Part shown: piece by piece, positions 48,724 through 59,900 of the stretch
Layout of the letters: each line of letters opens with the position of its first letter
Position numbering within the stretch: position 1 is the first letter of the stretch
Source of the DNA: Symbiodinium natans
Lineage: Eukaryota > Sar > Dinophyceae > Suessiales > Symbiodiniaceae
NCBI GenBank assembly: GCA_905221605.1
Contig: CAJNDS010002182.1
Location: 545,569 to 609,568, forward strand
Direction: 5' to 3'
DNA length: 64,000 bases
Position numbers and translations under genes: made by a program
The notes under the pieces: generated by a model
What the model was told of the DNA's origin: nothing
What the model saw: the letters and a program-made list of their open reading frames with translations, nothing else
Database searches by the model: none

Positions 48724-49585
48724 CGCCCGTGAGGCAGTCGATGAAGTTCAGACAAAACAGCATGATTCAGGGGCTCGCAAAACTTTCTTTCCATACAGGG
48801 CCAAACAGTAGATGCAACACGCAGCCCAGCTGGAAAGCCTTGCCGCAGTACTCGGATACGAATCACCACCGAAAGGGGTAGGGGCAAGAAAGGTGGGGCC
48901 CAGTTTGTTGGGGTGGTTTTGGATGTAGTCAAGGGTTTTGGGGTGATTTTTTTCGGGTTAAGGGATAGAAGACCAAGAAGAATAACCAATAGAAAGCAAG
49001 TACAACCAACAGAAACAACAAGAGAAAGCCAATGCCGACCAACATTAATGAAGGTATCTCGTGTTTTCTGGCTTTCCCGAGGATCTAGTTCAAAGGGTTT
49101 GTTTGTTTAATCTTAATGCTACGCGACCCGCCTCGGCCTGGGGGCGGGGTGGGGGAAGGTGGGGGGGGGTGGGGGTGGGTGGTGGTTTTGGTGTCAGATT
49201 CTGTAGCAGGAGCCCAACTGCCCCCTGGTCCGGGCAAACCGTCTCGAAAATGTAAACCTGGCCACGGCTCAGACTCTGAACATTTCTTTGACATACTCGT
49301 CCAGGTCACAACTTCCCTGTCTATTTAAGCACTGACCCAGCACAGGGTCACACACATCCAGACTTGCACACAGCTCAAGCATGGCATGCTAACTTGTTGT
49401 CTTCTTGGTGCGCGTGCATGTGGCGCGCGATTTGCAAGCGTCGGCTGCGAGATGCTGCGAGAGCGTGGTGTGCGAGAGTGGGGTGTGAGTGAAGCTTACG
49501 TTGGTTGAGCGTAGGGGCCAGTATCGCATGGTCGAAACGAGCGACAAAATTCGGCACTGAGAATCGGAGCATCTGAATGATGCCT
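48724..49585. other. Intergenic in copy A, with G-rich tract and shared 24-bp motif
   Basis: The 24-bp motif at 49118-49141 matches 32552-32575 exactly and is followed by a GGGGGT-type tract (49139-49190). Minus-strand frames up to 123 codons are open but not convincing. No other feature is seen. Confidence 0.5.
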
Positions 49586-49589
49586 CAGT

Positions 49590-51700
49590 GTGAGACCAAG
49601 CGTCTTCCACGGGGCTGTGGTTGCACGCAGGGTTTTTGTGCGAGAAGAATCACGAAGTGAGTGCAGAGAAATGGACTTGAGGAAAACGACAATTCAGAAT
49701 GCTTTTTTGCAGTTTAAGTTTAGGGTTTCGGGATTAGGGTTTGTAGAACAGCCGGAATCAAGCACCAAGGCTTTCGATTTTGACCCGCACCAAAGTACTT
49801 TGCGTTTCCCTTCTGGGCCGAAAGCGACTGGATGCTTTGTGAATGTGGCGTCGCACTGGGCATGCTTGCTTGAAGCTGCGCACTGCTACAGTCCTGACAC
49901 GCTTCGCTGGGACAAGTTCTTTGATTCATCACGGGAGTTCAACGACACATTGAGCCGGTGCACGGTCTCCCTATTGCTACTCGCTTAAAACAAACAGGCG
50001 CTACAAGCCTCTGGACAATGCGATCTGCACGTTCAGAATCACCAGCATGTCTCGAAAAACGATTTCCATAAGATGGACAGCATGCGGTTGCGGAGAAACA
50101 AGTCTTCGTGGATAGAATGTTCGCATCCACTTCCCTTGACCCGACGATGCTCGCAGAGTCTTCGAACAGCGTCGAGGTCTTCGACATCACCAATGAAGAT
50201 AAACGTTCCGGAACATCTTCGTTTAGGGGTATGGAAACTGTATGGGGTTTGTGTCCGCAGTCTTGGGGGGTGTTGCCGTTTTGCCCCATCCCAAAGAAAA
50301 ATATGTTGGAGATTTTTTGGGGTCCAGGATGTAGCGGACGTTGGCTGATGTTGACACTGTCCCACAAACAAACCGCGATCACCACCATCGTTTCGACCGT
50401 GCAGGAATCATGGTCGGGGTTGCCTGTGTCACATGTGCTGCTGATGCCAGCAAATGTCAGGAACATATTGCCTTGGGTTGAGAGATCCGTGGCTGAAAGC
50501 GGCGATGTTTTGCACAGTCTCGGTCTGCAGGAGCTGCCCAGCTGCCCCGCAAGTGTTTCAGAGCCTGTCAAAAGATCGATCCCCGCAAGCGGCGTCCCAC
50601 CTTTGACAAGAAGAACCAGTAAATCCTGGATTCGTCGAATTCGAATCTGGTTCAGTCACCTAAAATGTCGTGGCTCGGTACAGGCCATGAATGATTACTT
50701 TAGTCTTGTTCTATCTCGACAAGAAGACCAGCGATGCTCCACCAAACTATGGATGTGTCAGCGTGGTGAGTCAGCGGTATGCGGAGCTGACACAAGCAAT
50801 GGTCAGTTGCAGCAACCCAAGTGCAGGACCAAAGCGCAAAAAATTGCATATCCCAACTTCCACTGCTCCACAGCGGAAGTTCAGCTTTGTACAGTGCAAC
50901 AGATGAGCCGCCTGCACAGGGGTACTCAATGTTTAACTGAGCCCCAAACATGTAGCAGCAAGTGTTTGGGTTAGTGTTGAAGGATTGTCTTTCAGCTGCT
51001 GGGTGGACGTCCAAGCTCGCGGGCGTTGCTTGACTGGCGCGCAAAGACTTAGAATGACCCGGAGGGTAAACAATGAGAGAAAGCTTTGCATGAGCACGCG
51101 CGCACCATGAGGGAATGGCGTCTTTGTTGTTTTTGCATGTTCCTGCCTTCTTTTGCTCAGATGCGATGCTGCATCTGAGCACTTCTACAGTTTCCACTAC
51201 GATTGCCCGAAGTTGTTGAGCAAATTAATTGGCCATCGACGGACCTTGCACATGAGTACGGATTCTAGGCTTCAGAATGCGGCTCAAGCATCCAGCAAAC
51301 CTTGCTGTCCCTACTTACCATTGCACCGATGTCAGTCAAGGGGCGGCTGGGCCGAATTAACTCCCAGAGCCTGGAATCACGAATGCAAGCCCTGCCCGAA
51401 GAGTGCTCTACTTGAGGCCCCAACATGGCTCCCATCGCAGCTTTGCTTTAACAGTGACGTGGCACTGGATTGTGCCGATTGCAAGCAGAGCACGACAATG
51501 ACAGACCCCACAAGACTCCACGAGGCTCCACAAGACTCTAGGCTTCCAGGCGATTGGGTTTCAGCTTCATGCACCGTGCCCAAGCAAGTCTCTTCAAGGG
51601 TGGTATATGCAAGGCAGCCAGATTCTTGTTTCGATTCGGATACCTGCAGGAGCAGCAAGTACTCGTAGCTTCTGGTAAAGGGCAACGGGGAAAGGTTTGC
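49590..51700 (+). CDS. Open frames of uncertain status in copy A
   Basis: A frame at 49590-49988 (132 codons; SHWACLLEAAHCYSPDTLRW) includes a telomere-like motif. 50575-50619 reads DPRKRRPTFDKKNQ. The frame 50691-50906 starts with ATG and reads FYLDKKTSDAPPNYGCVSVV, then QRYAELTQAM, then a Lys/Arg-rich end, and looks coding. A Cys-rich frame of 171 codons runs 51153-51668. A plus frame of 288 codons (50108-50974) and a minus frame of 210 codons (49939-50571) overlap. The product is not recognised. These may be late exons of the upstream gene or a separate gene. Confidence 0.3.
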
Positions 51701-51777
51701 CCTCTCTGTGCGGCACAGCGCGTCCTGCTACCTGCTACCTTTTGAGCCAGTTGTAGACGATCTTCGTCTGAGTTCCG

Positions 51778-52243
51778 TTTTTGTTTGAGGGGATTGCAAG
51801 GTTTGGATTCGGCGCATCACTCCGATCAAGCCTCAAAGTCAAGAAGCTGGCACAACTCGAAGCGGAATCAAGATGCAGAGTTTGTAGCATCTTCCCCTTT
51901 GCTTTCATCATTTCCTGGATCTAGACAGGCTCTAGAATAGGCTTTGCGGATGCTTTGCAGGCTTTCGGCTGCGTGTGCCAGATTCAATACAAGCTCCGCA
52001 TTAGCGCGGGCATTGTCCCTTAGGCCACCTGCAGCAGTTCCTGCCAACTTGGATTCGCCGGGGGTGGGAGTCTGTCGTCGGGGATTTCCAGCCATTGTGG
52101 GTTGGCAGCCCCTCACCATGGGCCACCCGAACTCCCAGGTTCGAGCTCAACATGTTTGAGATGGAGGTTCGCTGCCATTTAGCTTTGATTGTGCAGTAGC
52201 CGGAAAAATATTGAGAACACCATTCAATAGTAGCAACTAAACT
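51778..52243. other. Unique sequence following copy A
   Basis: This is what lay beyond the point where copy B was capped by telomere. A plus frame (51944-52159) has Ala/Arg/Pro-rich content without a recognised motif. No repeat is seen. Confidence 0.4.
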
Positions 52244-52563
52244 TGAACTGCAGATGCACGACCTGAACATCCAGTTCTACACCAAGATCCGGCGGGCTGC
52301 CGAGATGCCACAAGTTGGTGGTGGAATGTTGTGTTCTCCAGCTTTCAACAGTTTTCGTCCAGAGGGTGTAGAGTCCCAAGCCTAGCCGTCAATTGCGCGT
52401 AGCTCTGTAACCCGGGCTTGCCATGTTCGCCTTGATCGCCATGATGTGTGTGACGCATGTTGGGTCCCAATGGGTGGACGCCCGCGGCCTCTTCACAGGA
52501 AGTGGATGGTTTCAAACAAGTGCAGTGTCATATGGTGGCTGGAAAATTGTGGTCGCAAGACAC
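52244..52563 (+). repeat. 320-bp duplicated upstream and 5' coding region, full-gene copy
   Basis: This stretch is almost identical to 55046-55364: one substitution near the start, a one-base indel (GATGCCACAAG against GATGCACAAG) and a TCTCC/TTTCC difference. It covers 179 bases upstream of the ATG at 52423 and the first 47 codons. Just inside it, LNIQFYTKIRRAAEM is readable on the plus strand and may be an exon of an upstream gene; R-x-A-A-E-x-H faintly recalls type 2 methionine aminopeptidases but is too short to call. Confidence 0.95.
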
Positions 52564-54000
52564 GGCGAGAGACCGTGGATCAGCTTCGATGGTGGGTCAT
52601 CTTTTGCTGCAAGCACCGCTGATGCTGTATCATGGAACAGCTTTAGCATGTCATGGGATGGGACCACGATTGTCGGGGGAGCCGGTGGGGATTACATCCA
52701 TATCAGCCGTGACAGTGGATCAAACTGGAGCGTGGTTGACCCCGCCGGAGGTCCTATGGGCTGGACAAGTGTCAGCTGCTCCGAAGATTGTTCGGTCATC
52801 GCTGCAGTCGCAGGAGGTGGCAACATTTGGACGAGCACTGACGCAGGGACAACTTGGACCGAAGACTCAAGCGTTGGCAGCTCCAAGGACTGGCAATCCA
52901 TCGCCGTCTCTGGAGACGCTTCGAAGATTGTGGCCGTTGCGTTGAATGCCAACATATGGCTCAGCACCGATCGTGGTGCGACCTTCGTGGAGCAAGCCGT
53001 CGGCACAAACGAGGAATGGACCGATGTGGCCGTATCAGCAGACGGAAGCAAGATGAGCGCATCTGTTCGCAACGGCGGCAAGCTTTGGAGGAGCACCGAC
53101 AGCGGCACTAGCTGGTCCCAGTTGTCTGTGAATGCGTCCGATCTCACATCCTTTCTTCGTGTGGACATGTCAAATTCTGGAAGCGTGATGGTTGCCATGC
53201 ACGTGCCTCCTACCAATAGTTATCTGTTGGCGGTCTGGAAGAGCACTGATGGCGGCGACACCTGGTCGGAGGAAACAGGTTTCTCACAGTTTGGTTTCTC
53301 GCACGATATGGACCAAATTGCCATGGCAGGTGATGGCTCCAAGATTGTTACGTTGGGGGGTGGGGGTGCGGTGGCGGTTTGGACCGGGCCTGCAGCCGAG
53401 ACCTCCACGACAATTACATTGTCGACAACCTTGTCGTCAACAACCTCGTCGTCAACAACCTCGTCGTCAACAGCCTCGTCGTCGACAACTTCCTCATCAA
53501 CAGCTTCCTCATCGTCGTCAACAACGTTCTCGACGACCAGCTCCACAAAAACGGCTACAGCTACCACAGCGACCTCCACAACCTCGTTGACGGTCACAGA
53601 GACCACGCAGACAGTTACAGAGACCACGCAGACGGTCACAGAGACCACGCAGACGGTCACAGAGACCACGCAGACGGTCACAGAGACCACGCAGACAGTT
53701 ACACAGACCACGCAGACGGTCACAGAGACCACGCAGACAGTTACAGAGACCACGCAGACGGTCACAGAGACCACGCAGACGGTCACGGAGACCACGCAGA
53801 CGGTCACGGAGACCACGCAGACGGTCACAGAGACCACGCAGACGGTCACAGAGACCGTGACCGAAACGACAGCAGCGTCGCTTTGCTGCACTGCAAGTGA
53901 TCTGTACCACACTAGAGTAAGTGCATCAAAGTGCACACCTTGCCAATTGGACACCTTTCTTGATTCAGGCTGGACAAAGCTAGCAACGGCCTGGGTCTGA
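52423..54000 (+). CDS. Secreted Asp-box (BNR) repeat protein with Thr-rich stalk
   Basis: A single intronless frame of 525 codons opens at ATG 52423. The hydrophobic N-terminus FALIAMMCVTHVGS, followed by Q, fits a signal peptide. Six Asp-box motifs (S-x-D-x-G-x-x-W/F) follow at residues 54-61, 95-102, 138-145, 181-188, 224-231 and 274-281, about 43 residues apart, with strand-like segments between. This is the pattern of a beta-propeller of the sialidase/BNR type. No catalytic Arg triad of a sialidase was seen, so binding is more likely than hydrolysis. A Ser/Thr-rich stretch (about 328-390) and 12 TVTETTQ repeats form a likely O-glycosylated stalk. The end has Cys pairs (LCCTASDLYH, then KCTPCQLDTF) and no membrane anchor. 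It is one of the few intact single-exon genes in the window. Confidence 0.85.
   Translation: MFALIAMMCVTHVGSQWVDARGLFTGSGWFQTSAVSYGGWKIVVARHGERPWISFDGGSSFAASTADAVSWNSFSMSWDGTTIVGGAGGDYIHISRDSGSNWSVVDPAGGPMGWTSVSCSEDCSVIAAVAGGGNIWTSTDAGTTWTEDSSVGSSKDWQSIAVSGDASKIVAVALNANIWLSTDRGATFVEQAVGTNEEWTDVAVSADGSKMSASVRNGGKLWRSTDSGTSWSQLSVNASDLTSFLRVDMSNSGSVMVAMHVPPTNSYLLAVWKSTDGGDTWSEETGFSQFGFSHDMDQIAMAGDGSKIVTLGGGGAVAVWTGPAAETSTTITLSTTLSSTTSSSTTSSSTASSSTTSSSTASSSSSTTFSTTSSTKTATATTATSTTSLTVTETTQTVTETTQTVTETTQTVTETTQTVTETTQTVTQTTQTVTETTQTVTETTQTVTETTQTVTETTQTVTETTQTVTETTQTVTETVTETTAASLCCTASDLYHTRVSASKCTPCQLDTFLDSGWTKLATAWV
53590..53841 (+). repeat. 21-bp in-frame tandem repeat, 12 units
   Basis: Twelve contiguous units of ACGGTCACAGAGACCACGCA plus G encode TVTETTQ. 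Unit 6 changes E to Q. Other variants are synonymous (ACAGTTACAGAG, ACGGTCACGGAG). A partial thirteenth unit leads into TVTETVTETT. Confidence 0.97.
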
Positions 54001-55045
54001 GCACAAACTGTTTCTCGAACATCCGACAGTAGGTTGTCTTGTTTTGGTGAATTAAAGAACCGCACAAGAGTTGAAAATGGGCTGCCTTGATATCCCAGGT
54101 ATGGTGGCACCTTTGCACTGTTGGTGCTGCTCGGTCAACAGACAGGGTGAAGTGTGCCAGACACACAGCCTCCTCCCAAGACACCCTCAGGTTTGAAGTG
54201 TTCTGTAAATAGCCTTAGGCGTTCAGAAGATAAAGAGCAAATGGTAGTGGACAAACAATAATAGGCATGGTTGATACTGGGATGCCTTAAGGCTTGCGCT
54301 GAGGCCCATGGAGTTGTATGGAGGAGCTTTGTGTTGTCTTCTGGGAGACTTCCCGTCCGTGAAAGGAGTGGTAAGCCCCTCTCCACAACACAATCTTCTT
54401 TCTGCCGAAAGGCTCGAACTGGGGGCTTTTCGTTTCTCCTTCGAGAAAGCCACATTTGCGTGAGAAACGTACGACACTCCCAGATCCTGTCAGCATCATC
54501 ACCTCTTGGATTGCTGCTCACAGCGTTAAACATCGTGGGATACTTTTCGCAGATGGCTTTCAGAACAGCCTGAGTTGGGAGTAAGAATCGTTTGGCGCTT
54601 GGCCAGAAGCTAGCCACGAAGAAGGCTAGCTTTCACTCCCAAAAGCAGTCTGCTGAAATTCTCTCCCTCCTGATGTTCAGAAGCGGATCGAGTGGGTGTC
54701 CAAGGTTGCTCACTTCCTATGAGCATCCTCGCCTGACTTTCAATGCCGCAAGATGAAAAAGAGTTTGTGTTCGAATTGTAATATGTGATTGTAATAATGA
54801 TGAGAATAATTGTAACCCCAATCTCCACCAATGACAATGATAACCGCCATAATAGTGATAGTAATCATTACTACGGTTACTACATGTTTGTCACGATCGT
54901 TATTACTAGTTACTAGCAATAACGATCGTGACAAACATGTAGTAATGATAACAACTGCGATTATCATGTTCAGAAGGTAGAGCTTGCAGGCTGGAGTCTA
55001 CCAGCATCGTCCGCTCAGGTGTTGGGTGAGAGGAGCCGTCCACAA
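54001..55045. other. Intergenic, AT-rich in the second half
   Basis: No convincing gene. A minus frame of 160 codons (54135-54617) has no motif. From about 54770 to 54960 the DNA is AT-rich with TAATGATGATAAT-type low complexity and contains the 28-bp palindrome described separately. Confidence 0.45.
54877..54945. repeat. Perfect 28-bp inverted repeat with 13-base loop
   Basis: The left arm 54877-54904 begins TTACTACATGTTTGTCACG and the right arm 54918-54945 is its exact reverse complement. The loop is ACTAGTTACTAGC. The flanks continue with partial GTAATCATTAC / GTAATGATAAC complementarity. Confidence 0.97.
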
Positions 55046-55364
55046 TGAACTGCAGATGCGCGACCTGAACATCCAGTTCTACACCAAGATCCGGCGGGCT
55101 GCCGAGATGCACAAGTTGGTGGTGGAATGTTGTGTTTTCCAGCTTTCAACAGTTTTCGTCCAGAGGGTGTAGAGTCCCAAGCCTAGCCGTCAATTGCGCG
55201 TAGCTCTGTAACCCGGGCTTGCCATGTTCGCCTTGATCGCCATGATGTGTGTGACGCATGTTGGGTCCCAATGGGTGGACGCCCGCGGCCTCTTCACAGG
55301 AAGTGGATGGTTTCAAACAAGTGCAGTGTCATATGGTGGCTGGAAAATTGTGGTCGCAAGACAC
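55046..55364 (+). repeat. 319-bp duplicated upstream and 5' coding region, truncated copy
   Basis: Near-identical to 52244-52563. The copy breaks off after codon 47 of the Asp-box gene, at GACAC, and then runs into unrelated sequence. Confidence 0.95.
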
Positions 55365-55442
55365 AACGAGAGTTCCAAATTGCCAAACCTTCCAGATGCG
55401 GTGCTCCAAAATAGAAGGGATGCACGTCCAGAAATAGAATAA
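55224..55442 (+). pseudogene. Truncated 5' copy of the Asp-box gene
   Basis: ATG at 55224 repeats the first 47 residues of the protein at 52423 exactly (signal peptide, WVDARGLFTGSGWF, and on to KIVVARH). The frame then enters foreign sequence for 25 codons and stops at 55440-55442. None of the Asp-box repeats remain. It keeps the same 178-base upstream region, so it could be transcribed as a 72-residue secreted peptide. More simply it is a broken duplicate. Confidence 0.8.
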
Positions 55443-56562
55443 ATCATTGCACAGTGATTCCCAAATCGACAACGCTGCGAATTGTCGGCGCAGCCTACCG
55501 TGACACCTGACCATACCTGACCCATTCCTCATGCGTGGTTTCGGGTGCCCTGACAGGCCTTTGTCAGTTGCAAACTCCGACAACAGCAAGTGCCAGATGT
55601 TGCTACGATGCACTCAAGACTATTCAACCCTGAAACCGTAAACCCTGACCCGCAGTCAGGGTTTTCATGTGTTGCTCATTGCAGCAAAGAAATTGAAACG
55701 TATGCTTACAGCACATGACATGAGTCGCCAACTTTTACAGCGATAGCCCCGTACACACATGGAAGAGAAAGCGGGGCCCTTGAATTGTTAATGCGATTTG
55801 GCTACCCCGGGCTGTGCTGAGTAGGGTATGTTATCTACTACTTCCACCGCAGCCCCTGTTCAAAAAAAGGGTATCTACTAAGACCCCCCAAGAAAGAGCT
55901 ACATTGTGTGATGCATGCGTTGCACTTGTTAAAATTCAAGTGCCCTTGTCATGGGGACTCTTTGGCCGGTGTGGACAGCTTTTCGCATTCTTGCAGGAGC
56001 GCGGATGGCACATGTGGGTATGCCGCAAACAGCGACATAGGGTGGAAGGGCAACCGGCCAGCATCAATATGGGGCCAGGCATGTTTCGTATGTTTCAGGA
56101 GTCTACAGAAAGGAGGACGGGGCATGGTGGAAGTTCTTGAAGCTGGTGGGTCGAACACTGGTCGAACCGTCGGGTGCAGTGCCGGAATTTGGATGCAACT
56201 ACCCTTTCCATAGTGCCATGCGAAATCTCGAGGCCGGGCCATCCCCGAACCCCGAACACAACAAACAAAGAACGAAACTTGCGCACACGCCTGAATTGAG
56301 AATTAGAGTATTTGTATGAGCTACAACAAAGCCTTCCTCCGAAGATCCGAAGGCATTGCCATCTGTCAGCGTGGTCTGCTCTAGAGTCTCTAGACTCTAG
56401 AACCAATCGATCCAATCGCAGGCTTTCGTAGCCACGATCCCCACAAAGGGTTTATGCACATGAGTGGAACTCTTGTTCACTAAATGGAAAGCTAAACATA
56501 TATTCACATGCGAATTTGCCCTCAAGGTGCGCATTGGGCCACTGCACGTTGTGATTTCAGAA
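55365..56562. other. Unique spacer between the small and large duplications
   Basis: No gene recognised. It has a 10-bp inverted repeat AAACCCTGAC / GTCAGGGTTT with a 5-base loop (55640-55664) and another, TCTAGAGTCT / AGACTCTAGA, near 56380. Short frames up to 108 codons lack motifs. Confidence 0.45.
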
Positions 56563-56999
56563 AACAGGCCCCATTTGGTCGCGACAAGGGAAGGTGTGCA
56601 GATTACGCAGGGCGTCGGGATATGTCGGGATCCTCCACAGGGATCAAAAGGGCTCAAACCATGCATGCCAGTGTATGCTGTTGTTTTTTATCCATCGGAA
56701 TGCCCGCAACCGAGTAATTGCATGTATCGAGTTGAACTCATGAATTAGCATCCGCTTAACCTTGATCCTTAAAACCCCGACCTGACCCCTGGCCTCTACT
56801 GTACCTCTGATCTAAAGCCAACCTAGATACACCCTTCGCACTTAGCACTCCCCTCCTCCAAGCCCTCCGAGGCCCTCGAAAAAAGTCATCTCGCCAAATG
56901 AGAAATGCACCCAACAATTCTCTAGTTTGTGTCATTGTCTGTGTCTATCTCTCTCTCTCTCTCTTGTGTGTGTGTGCGTGTATTTGCATTTTCTGCAGC

Positions 57000-59900
57000 C
57001 TTCAACACCCATCACTCCGCTCACGAAAGAATGCATAAAGAAGAACATAAGCACGAACGAAGCAGAAACCACTCTTCATTGGAAAGAAGCGGCTTTCATT
57101 GGAGAACCTGTAATCTCAACTTGCACTAGAACCCATTGGAAGCAGCACAAAACTCATTTTATTGTCCAGCTCTTTCTCAGAGATTCAGCGTTTCCCCCCG
57201 GCCGTTTCTGTGAAGAAATCGGCGGAACAGCTGTGAGATGTCCATTATTCTATTATCATGCAGGTGCAGGATCAGCGAGTTCTTTTCAAGACACTGGAAG
57301 GCTTCCAGCTGATGCCTCACCAGCTGGCAGCGATTGGCAGCGTTGCCTCCATGCGTTTTTGCTTTCTGCTTCCCAGGCAAGGCTCTCCCGTCATTGACCT
57401 TGGGCTCACATTCTTCACCGAGTTGATTGTGCTTGCACACTGAGATTGTCATGTGATGCATGCTCACAGTATTAGAAATCGAGTGGCCCAAGTTCATCCA
57501 AGTTCCCACCAGCTGGCTTTGATCCATGGTGAGATCAAATCCAACCTCCTCACAAAGGCGCGTGTGTGCTGCTAGCTGCTCGGGGCGGTTGTTTGACCGG
57601 CGGGATATGGCTGGATGTCTGCGTGGGAAGTAGAGACTGTCAACGTGGTCATTGAACGATAGTTCGGCTCCTTGTGATGGCATCTGGTGTAGAGTGGCCA
57701 CAGCCTGGAAAACTTGGCAATTTCGCATGCTCAGCAAGGGTGCACAAAATCCGCCTAACTCTTGTAGCTGTCAATGTTGAACATCCGTCTCTGGGAGTCT
57801 TTATGTCAAGGCAACTTAGCCATCAGCATCGTGTTGAATTCTGTAGCATTGGGACCTGTAGCATTAGGACTCAGGAGCCGAGCTGCCCGATTGCTTTCCT
57901 TGGGGGCATGTCCATGTTCAGCCATGAACTAAGCCGAGCGGATCATCCCACATGCAACTGAAGCAGGATGAAGCCTCCCGGATGGTACGCTTTCTGCGGG
58001 AGGTAGGAACTGCTTGGATTCTTTGTTCCATGATTCCATGGCTGCTGTTGTTTGCATGAGGCGTATGCCGATCCCACGCTGTTTGGGTGGGTGAAACGCA
58101 AGAGACTTTGCCAACATGGGAACCAGGCAATCCTGACAGGCTGACTCCCAGGCTGACTCCCAGGCTGACTAGCTTGTTCAGCTTGTTCTGAGGTTTCAAC
58201 ATGTCGCCGCGGGAGTTCCAGTGGCAAGACTTCTTGTCTCAAGCCCGTCCTTTGGAGTCTTTGACTTGGACGGACCGCATGAATGTGTGACATTGAAGCT
58301 AAGAAAGTCTTCAGATGCAGTTGAGATCAGTTGAGTCTTTTGTAGATCACTGGCATCAGCCTGCGTCAACCATGAAGAAGCAGCACCGTCAGTCAGCTTG
58401 CTGGACATGGCACTTTTTGGTCTCGTATTTCTTGTCGTGCACCTAGGCGATGGCAGTCGATTCCCACATTCAGTCCAGCGTGAGTTGGTGCCTGATAGGT
58501 TTGCGCTTTGTGGCGGCCAAAATGACAGACGACTACATGACATTACATGACATTCTTGCAGGAGGGCTTCGGTTGAAGCATGTTGAATCGCATTGCTAAC
58601 TGGGATGCAAATCAAGCAGGCATGAAACGAACTGAAATTGGTCAGAAGTGCGATGTGTATCCAACTACGTGCGATCATGCAATCCGTTTGCTGTCGAAGT
58701 TGGCTTTGTACCTCGTATGTGCACAACTGCTGCTGTGCCGACTGGCCACTGACAATTCCATAGCTTCCACTAGCTGACAAATTGGCTACTGCTACGTCTC
58801 TGGGTGCTAGTTCATGCTAGTTTACACTGGTGCGAAGTCATGCTCTGAGATTCTGCTCGCAGCCAGACTCGGTGCTAGCATCTTCCATATGGCCCTGTCT
58901 GTGTTTGCGTACTGTCATTGTGCTGTGACAGGTGGGTGAGGACCGGTGAGGATGCCATAGTGGCCGCATTGCCTGTCTGGCCAGTGCTGGGCAAAGCATC
59001 CGCTACTTCAGAGTTTTATGTGGCCAGGCAAGAGATCCCAGAGGTGTTCTTCATGCCAGACACTGTCTTCTTGAGCTCCCTGCTTAGACCATGCAGCTCT
59101 TCGCGTGCTGAAAATGTCTGTTGATCCCCAGGACATGTCGCTGCCGGCATCATCCTGGAGTCCTGCCGGCCAGAGGACCCATCCAGCATTTCTCCTGAGA
59201 GTGCTGTGCCTTGTCATGCCTTGTCCACGCCAGAGGAGGTTGGTCGAGAAGGCATTGACGAAGATGAGGAGATGATGAGGGAGGGCTTGGCTGAGGCCAT
59301 GGCCATGTGTAAGTTGTGCAGCTTTTCAGGTCCCGGGTCTGTTTTGGCACGCTGCTCTAGGTTGCGGCCGCAGCCGCTGCCATCAAGGAGCCCGAGGAAG
59401 ACCCTCTACAGATCAAGGCATTGTAGCCTTTCCCAGCTCTCAGCAGTACTTCGTACCTAGCCAAATCTGACTGCAAGGCTCCAAACAGAAATGCTGGTGC
59501 AGCTGTCAGTAAGGTCACAGAGCGCTATGGGGACTATGATGAGAGCTGTGGAGCGCCTGCCTTCGGGAGGTGCAGAATGCTGGGATGGATTTGGGCTTCT
59601 TCAACTTCACAGGTTTCCAAACGAAGAAGGCTTGGAACGATACCATACAGCATGACATGTTCGGTATGATCCTGCTGTTTTACTGTCGCCTTGTTTGGTT
59701 CCTTGGAGAATGCATGCAAGGCCGAGCCAGACTCTGCACCACCAGCAGCAAAGAAGCCCAGAATAGCTAGTTTCTCAGAGAGAGGAGTGTGGGGGCGCTG
59801 AAAGCAGACCTTGGAACTTGCATAGGTGCCCGCATGGCTCACAGAAGGTGCTGCCGTCCAAGTTCGCGGTGTCTGCAGCCCAGACAAGATCTCAAGAACT

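Larger units (their letters stand above)
44443..51777 (+). repeat. 7.3-kb segmental duplication, internal copy (A)
   Basis: This segment recurs in the same orientation at 56563-63906. Similarity begins at AACAGGCCCC and ends at GAGTTCCG; beyond both ends the two loci differ. Reading them side by side shows only scattered substitutions and small indels over more than 7.3 kb. Copy A continues after 51777 into unique DNA, while copy B stops at telomere repeat. Confidence 0.98.

Noticed and set aside
53590-53841. Regular 21-bp repeats as a possible CRISPR array
   Set aside because: Units are contiguous with no spacers and are in frame in a eukaryotic secreted protein.
53220-54110. 296-codon minus-strand frame opposite the Asp-box gene
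   Set aside because: It is the mirror of the TVTETTQ repeat and Ser/Thr codons; the plus strand has a signal peptide and six Asp-box motifs.
54400-54480. tRNA-like T-loop motif GTTCGAGCC on the minus strand
   Set aside because: The flanking bases do not form a T stem or an acceptor stem, and no anticodon arm could be drawn.
57177-57737. 186-codon minus-strand frame in copy B
   Set aside because: Broken in copy A by a 7-base indel and opposite plus-strand exon-like sequence; likely chance.
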